Part shown: positions 61,301 through 64,000 of the stretch, in pieces
Layout of the letters: each line of letters begins with the position of its first letter
How positions within the stretch are numbered: position 1 is the first letter of the stretch
Assembly (NCBI RefSeq): GCF_024763615.1
Contig: NC_077222.1
Span: 69,936,001 to 70,000,000 of the forward strand
DNA length: 64,000 bases
Direction: 5' to 3'
Origin: Phlebotomus papatasi
Taxonomy: Eukaryota; Arthropoda; Insecta; Diptera; Psychodidae
Notes under the pieces: model-generated
Database searches by the model: none
The model's input: the letters and a program-made list of their open reading frames with translations, nothing else
What the model was told of the DNA's origin: nothing
Position numbers and translations under genes: made by a program

Positions 61301-64000
61301 ATAAGAACAAATTCTGCATTCAAGAGCAACTCAACAAGGTTTTGGAAGTCTTTCGTCGCGCTTTCACTTGCACTGTTTGTTTCCAATTAGAAACTTTCTT
61401 TGTCTCCATTTGGATTAATATGTTTCCAATAGAAGCATTTTACGCTCGCGTATTTTTTTTCTTGTATTTAAGAAGTTTTCAAATTATATCTAAAGAATTT
61501 TCACTAAACAGTAACATTCTAGAAGAGTCAAGGAGCAAATTTATGTAATTCTCTTCGGAAAAAATATGGACTTAACGTGTTGAATCTTCTGTCAAAGTTA
61601 AAGCGTCTGGAAATGGTTTTGAATTAGGACATTTACCCTATGGTACTCATATTTATCTGAAGTTGTATCTATTTTAGAGGTTAATTATCTATAAGTAATA
61701 ATTACTCACAAAGCTAGCAGATATCGTAATGGTTTTTTTTCTATTATAATATCGAAGATGTTGAATTAAAAAAAAACTATTTACAGGGTGTGCAACTCTA
61801 GCACTTTAACGTCAGAAGAATTAATTGAAGCATATCGTTTGATTAATAAGGCCTACGGTAAACTTGCATTATCGGAAATCACGCATAAAAATTAGTTTAG
61901 ATGATTCACGAATGGTTTAAGAAGATTTCGACGTATGAGACAGAAAGACCAAAAAAATAATGATGCCTATCTGAGAGCATTGACTTGAATGCCAAAAACA
62001 TATTTTGAAAACAAAATTTGTTGTATATTGGGCATTATTCACAGCGCACAATAATTGTTGTCTTTTAAATATATTTTTAACATTTAGAGAGTGAATGAAA
62101 TATGGATCTACTCATCTCGCTTACCCTCACAGGAAATTTTGAAAATATATTTTCAAAACAAAATTTATTGCACATTGGGCATTATGCCTAACGCACAATA
62201 ACTTTTGTTTAGTAAACATGTTTTTGACATTTCAATGAGAGTGAGTGAGATCTAGATCTAGTCATCTCGCTCATTCTTATGGGAAATTTTGAAAACATCT
62301 TTACAAACACAAATTATTGTGCGCTGGACATTATACCCAACACACAATAACTTTTGTTTTGTAAATATGTTTTTGACATTTCAGTGAGAGTGAGTGAGAT
62401 GTAGATCAAGTCATCTCGCTCACTCTCACAATCAATTTTGAAAACATATTTACAAACAAAAGTTATTGTGCGCTGGGAATTATGCCTTACGTACAAATAT
62501 TTTTGTTGTAAACATATGCTTGCATTTCATTGCGAGTGAATGAAATCTATGTCTATTTATCTCGCTCAGTCCCATTGGTAGATTCTAAAATCTGTTGATA
62601 CAACAAAAGTTATTGTGCGTTGGCATTACGTTGAATTGGTTTTACTTTTTTCATATATATTTTTGAGATTGCAAAAATGAGCGAGTAAATTAATTATAAT
62701 AATGTCAAGCTACTCTAAAGAAAGTTTTGTAAAGCTGACTAATTGGTTTTGTTAAAATTTTGTCAAAAGGATGTTGTTTATTAATTTGACAACATTTTTT
62801 CACATTTTATATGCAAAAACATGCTTTTGGTAAACTTTTAAAATGATCAACTTTGACTCAGATTTTACAAAACTTTTCTTTTCAGACACATGTTTACAAA
62901 ACAAAATAATATACTTTTAATTGAAATTTTAAAAATATTTTTTAAAATACGTCTTAGTAATTTTGAATTGAACATATGCGAGATCCAATTTTCAAAATAA
63001 TAAAATTATAGAATTATTTAGACTAATTAGTTAAAAAAATAGTAAAGTTATTTTATTCTAGTAACCTTTCCAACATAGTATTTTATATATTATTATACAG
63101 TTATGTGACTATGGGAATAGATTTGGGTAATCTTGCTGCTCTGAGAACATTTCGTGTGCTTCGAGCTCTGAAAACGGTAGCAATTGTTCCAGGTATAGCC
63201 ATTTTTTTTATTTTTTTATTTTTTTATAATATGATTTATGCAACATTCATCCAGGTTATGGAGAATTTTTGACCTAATTGCCTTTTCGTTTTTCCTGGTT
63301 TACCCTCAAAGGACTGAAAACCATCGTTGGCGCCGTGATTGAATCTGTGAAGAATCTCCGGGATGTAATTATTTTGACAATGTTTTCGTTATCTGTGTTC
63401 GCACTCATGGGCTTACAAATCTACATGGGTGTTTTATCGCAAAAGTGTGTTAAGATATTTCCAACCGATGGATCGTGGGGCAATATTAGTCATGAGAATT
63501 GGGATCGATTCTATAAGAATGAAAGTGAGTGTGATTCATTTAAGGAAAAAATATGTTTTTTTTTTCATGAATATTCCAGCTGATACTCATGCAAATATCC
63601 TTATGTATATCTTTATCCCTTTTTTTCTCATTTCACCAAAAAGCCAATTGGTATACGACAGAAGATGGAAAAATGCCACTGTGTGGAAATTCTTCTGGAG
63701 CCGGGTGAGATGATTAAATTCTTTTGCATGTTTCACAGCGAGTACCTATATAAAAAAAACGAGCCAATTTTATTGACTACAAACATTTTATTTTCTCTAA
63801 CCACCCACACATGCACAACTCTGTCGGGACTGATGTACCATCAATAAAGGCAATGTGTTGAAGGATATTTCTGCTTACAAGGATACGGTGGAAATCCTGA
63901 TTATGGATACACGAGTTTTGATACATTTGGTTGGGCTTTTTTATCTGCCTTTCGATTAATGACCCAAGATTTTTGGGAGAATTTATATCAACAAGTAATT
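46242..64000 (+). CDS. para: Voltage-gated sodium channel alpha subunit para, 5' part (residues 1-396), runs off the window
   Basis: This is the insect neuronal Nav channel in the plasma membrane, which carries the rising phase of action potentials and is the pyrethroid and DDT target. Coding exons in the window: 46242-46388, 47232-47264, 52113-52268, 57609-57814, 59150-59278, 63101-63192, 63312-63524, 63644-63704, 63850-64000 (cut). The phases join into one frame. It covers the cytoplasmic N-terminus, S1 (RRVAIYILVHPLFSLFII region), S2 ([17 protein letters not shown]), S3 ([16 protein letters not shown]), S4 voltage sensor (ALRTFRVLRALKTVAIV), S5, the glycosylatable loop and the domain I pore with RLMTQDFWE; its Asp (residue 386) is the domain I member of the DEKA filter. 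S6 and domains II-IV, including the classical kdr site, lie outside. The N-terminus MTEDSNSSSEEERSLFRPFT fixes the start. Confidence 0.96.
47232..47264 (+). CDS. para: para 33-nt micro-exon (optional exon j equivalent)
   Basis: Encodes PVYGRKKKQKE, flanked by acceptor ATATTTCAG and donor GTAAGA, phase 0 on both sides. As I recall, Drosophila para has an alternatively used 11-aa N-terminal exon (exon j) with YGRKKKQK. Skipping would keep the frame, so it is likely a cassette exon here too. Confidence 0.85.
48779..48958. mobile_element. Palindromic MITE, about 180 bp
   Basis: Left GGGCAATTTTGAATTATTAA and right TTATTCAAAATTGCCCC are inverted, and inner CACTGTTCCAAATGGGCAAA pairs with TTTACCCATTTGAAACAATG. 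Confidence 0.6.
49885..50050 (+). repeat. Dispersed repeat with protein-like conservation (copy at 29150-29310)
   Basis: Encodes KENIIKIDAMSNFP in one frame, paralleling the minus-strand copy in the Cfp1 intron. Possibly a coding fragment of an unidentified mobile element. Confidence 0.4.
50429..50657. mobile_element. CACTG-end MITE, copy a (right end truncated)
   Basis: Starts CACTGTGAAAAAAAGAGG and shares TTAACATTTCCGGAATGTTA and CACCGATTTCGGATCAATAC with copies b and c near 56.6 and 57.0 kb. The right TIR is missing. Confidence 0.6.
52113..52268 (+). CDS. para: para coding exon 3
   Basis: 52 codons: IRYDDEDEDEGPQPDPTLEQ, GVPIPVRMQGSFPPELASTP, LEDIDSFYSNQL. Almost identical to the insect para N-terminal domain. 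Donor GTGAGT. Confidence 0.95.
52783..52920. mobile_element. TTAA-flanked palindromic MITE (best-preserved copy)
   Basis: TTAA (52779-52782), CCCTTTAAGGACGATTGGGT at left, TTCTCGTCCTCAAAGGG at right, TTAA (52921-52924). Inner GGGTCACCGGTGACCC is itself a perfect palindrome. 138 bp. Confidence 0.75.
53231..53430. mobile_element. Small MITE, inverted copy of 30155-30355
   Basis: GCCGGCTTCAGACTGGAGGT at left, CTTAGGTCTGAAGCCCG at right, with GCCCAGTTCCCGAAGGTCTG matching the other copy in reverse. Confidence 0.6.
53625..54079 (-). mobile_element. tRNA-derived SINE with 12-bp target duplication
   Basis: Read on the minus strand from 54079: GGGCCTCAGTGGATCAGTGG then ATAGAG (A-box like), and GAGGGTTCGGGACTAG (B-box like) about 50 nt downstream. 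That is the spacing of a Pol III split promoter from a tRNA ancestor. It runs 455 bp to a short AATCTT-type repeat tail. AGAGAAGAATTT lies at 53613-53624 and 54080-54091, a perfect target duplication. Not a functional tRNA gene, because the cloverleaf is not maintained. Confidence 0.8.
54757..55021. mobile_element. Palindromic TA-flanked MITE, 265 bp
   Basis: Left GGATAAAATTAGGTAATTTG, right TAATTACCTCATTTTACCC. Inner CAATTTGGGACATTTGAGAT pairs with TCTCAAATGTCCCAAATTGT. An open frame at 54893-55120 overlaps it and is not a gene. Confidence 0.7.
56586..56839 (+). mobile_element. CACTG-end MITE, copy b
   Basis: 254 bp, CACTGAGAGAAATCCG to TTTTTTTTCTCAGTG, TA on both sides. Inner ACATTCCGGAAATGTTAATT. 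Inverted relative to copy c, which starts 110 bp further on. Confidence 0.75.
56950..57198 (-). mobile_element. CACTG-end MITE, copy c (inverted)
   Basis: 249 bp, CACTGAGAAAAAAATGGGGG to CGGATTTCTCTCAATG, TA on both sides. It is the reverse complement of copy b along its whole length with modest divergence. Confidence 0.75.
57609..57814 (+). CDS. para: para coding exon 4 (domain I S1)
   Basis: Residues 113-180. TFVVVSKGKDIFRFSASKAL, WLLDPFNPIRRVAIYILVHP, then S1 LFSLFIITTILLNCVLMIMP. Acceptor CTCCTGCAG. Glu181 is split (GA|G). The open frame upstream of 57609 is intron. Confidence 0.95.
57815..59149 (+). other. para intron 4
   Basis: 1.3 kb of AT-rich DNA. The 119-aa frame at 58419-58778 is rich in Phe, Trp and Cys and has no recognisable domain; it is treated as fortuitous. 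Nothing else was seen. Confidence 0.6.
59150..59278 (+). CDS. para: para coding exon 5 (S2-S3)
   Basis: [40 protein letters not shown], ALA. Acceptor TTCTTCTAG, donor GTGAGT. Followed by a 3.8-kb intron. Confidence 0.95.
60775..61638 (+). mobile_element. Second copy of the pogo-like TIR element (inverted relative to 18920-19596)
   Basis: Left GGTAAATTAAGCTAATTCAA, right TTTTGAATTAGGACATTTAC then CC and TA. Internally shares GAAAAGACCAAGAATAAGAA and GAGCAACTCAACAAGGTTTT, the frame giving EQLNKV with an FRR motif, as in the 19136-19408 frame. The reading frame is broken. Confidence 0.65.
61990..62640. repeat. Tandem cluster of about four palindromic units (about 145 bp each)
   Basis: The edge motif CGCACAATAACTTTTGTTT or its complement AACAAAAGTTATTGTGCG recurs through the region, with centres TGAGAGTGAGTGAGATCTAG against CATCTCGCTCACTCTCA. 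Units sit head to tail near 61990-62170, 62175-62325, 62330-62475 and 62480-62630. A single unit lies at 37463-37622. Confidence 0.7.
63101..63192 (+). CDS. para: para coding exon 6 (S4 voltage sensor)
   Basis: YVTMGIDLGNLAALRTFRVL, RALKTVAIVP. The Arg and Lys residues every third position form the domain I gating charges. Acceptor TTATTATACAG, donor GTATAG. Confidence 0.95.
63312..63524 (+). CDS. para: para coding exon 7 (S4-S5 linker, S5)
   Basis: GLKTIVGAVIESVKNLRDVI, ILTMFSLSVFALMGLQIYMG, VLSQKCVKIFPTDGSWGNIS. The acceptor CCCTCAAAG is weak. The open frame's upstream start (63278) is intron. The extracellular loop part diverges from Drosophila, as expected. Confidence 0.94.
63644..63704 (+). 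CDS. para: para coding exon 8 (extracellular loop)
   Basis: A small 61-nt exon: TNWYTTEDGKMPLCGNSSGA. In phase with the exons on both sides (A|CC and GG|G). Contains an N-glycosylation sequon NSS and a conserved loop cysteine. Confidence 0.9.
63850..64000 (+). CDS. para: para coding exon 9, partial (domain I pore)
   Basis: QCVEGYFCLQGYGGNPDYGY, TSFDTFGWAFLSAFRLMTQD, FWENLYQQVI, then cut by the window end. Contains the P-loop with the selectivity Asp and the start of the segment leading to S6. Confidence 0.93.

Larger units (their letters stand above)
59279..63100 (+). other. para intron 5 (3.8 kb)
   Basis: AT-rich without recognisable features from 59.28 to 60.7 kb, then a TIR element at 60775-61638 and a tandem cluster of palindromes at about 61990-62640. 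No exon was recognised. The Ala224 codon joins across it (GC|T). Confidence 0.7.

Noticed and set aside
61990..62640. CRISPR-like direct repeats
   Set aside because: Units are whole palindromes without spacers of constant length, in an animal intron.
63101..64000. Search for kdr-type resistance substitutions in para
   Set aside because: The window stops in domain I before S6. The classical sites in domain II and later are outside, so nothing can be said.

Overview
The window is nuclear DNA of an insect, most likely a dipteran. The evidence is spliced genes with GT-AG introns, an AT-rich genome, insect-type para sodium-channel exons, and many small TA- or TTAA-flanked transposon relics. A nematoceran such as a sand fly would fit, but species cannot be fixed from the sequence alone. 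No bacterial, CRISPR or viral genes were seen.

Three protein genes were reconstructed by hand from exon phases and family similarity. (1) 2580-22200, plus strand: a complete gene for the largest subunit of RNA polymerase III (Polr3A/RPC1), 13 coding exons, predicted 1376 aa, with the DFDGD catalytic loop, bridge helix and trigger loop. (2) 32145-22253, minus strand: a complete gene for CXXC finger protein 1 (Cfp1), 5 coding exons, predicted 479 aa, with a PHD finger, an atypical CXXC finger and the conserved C-terminal domain. (3) 46242 to the window end, plus strand: the first 396 codons (nine coding exons, the last cut by the window edge) of the voltage-gated sodium channel para, from the N-terminus through domain I to the selectivity-filter Asp. 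Polr3A and Cfp1 converge, with 52 bp between stop codons and poly(A) signals on both strands in that gap. Cfp1 and para diverge from a purine-rich region near 32.1-33.1 kb that probably holds both promoters and a para leader.

Most of the rest is intron or intergenic DNA filled with repeats. Polr3A introns hold three long degenerate tandem arrays (about 3.84-5.99, 10.86-12.14 and 16.62-18.15 kb), a 1.35-kb foldback (13.37-14.72 kb), several TA-flanked terminal-inverted-repeat (TIR) elements and an LTR fragment. The 8.2-kb Cfp1 intron 2 holds an intact 3.35-kb RTE-like non-LTR retrotransposon (1016-aa ORF, 13-bp target duplication) nested in a MITE, and a solo LTR nested in another TIR element. 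The para introns hold piggyBac-like TTAA MITEs, a decayed Tc1-like transposon, a tRNA-derived SINE with a 12-bp target duplication, two MITEs arranged as a potential hairpin, and a tandem cluster of palindromes.

The genes have unrelated jobs: Pol III transcription, recruitment of the SET1/COMPASS H3K4 methyltransferase, and neuronal excitability. The main interest lies in how three essential genes tolerate nested mobile DNA and inverted repeats in their introns, and in a Cfp1 CXXC finger that lacks the KFGG CpG-recognition loop.
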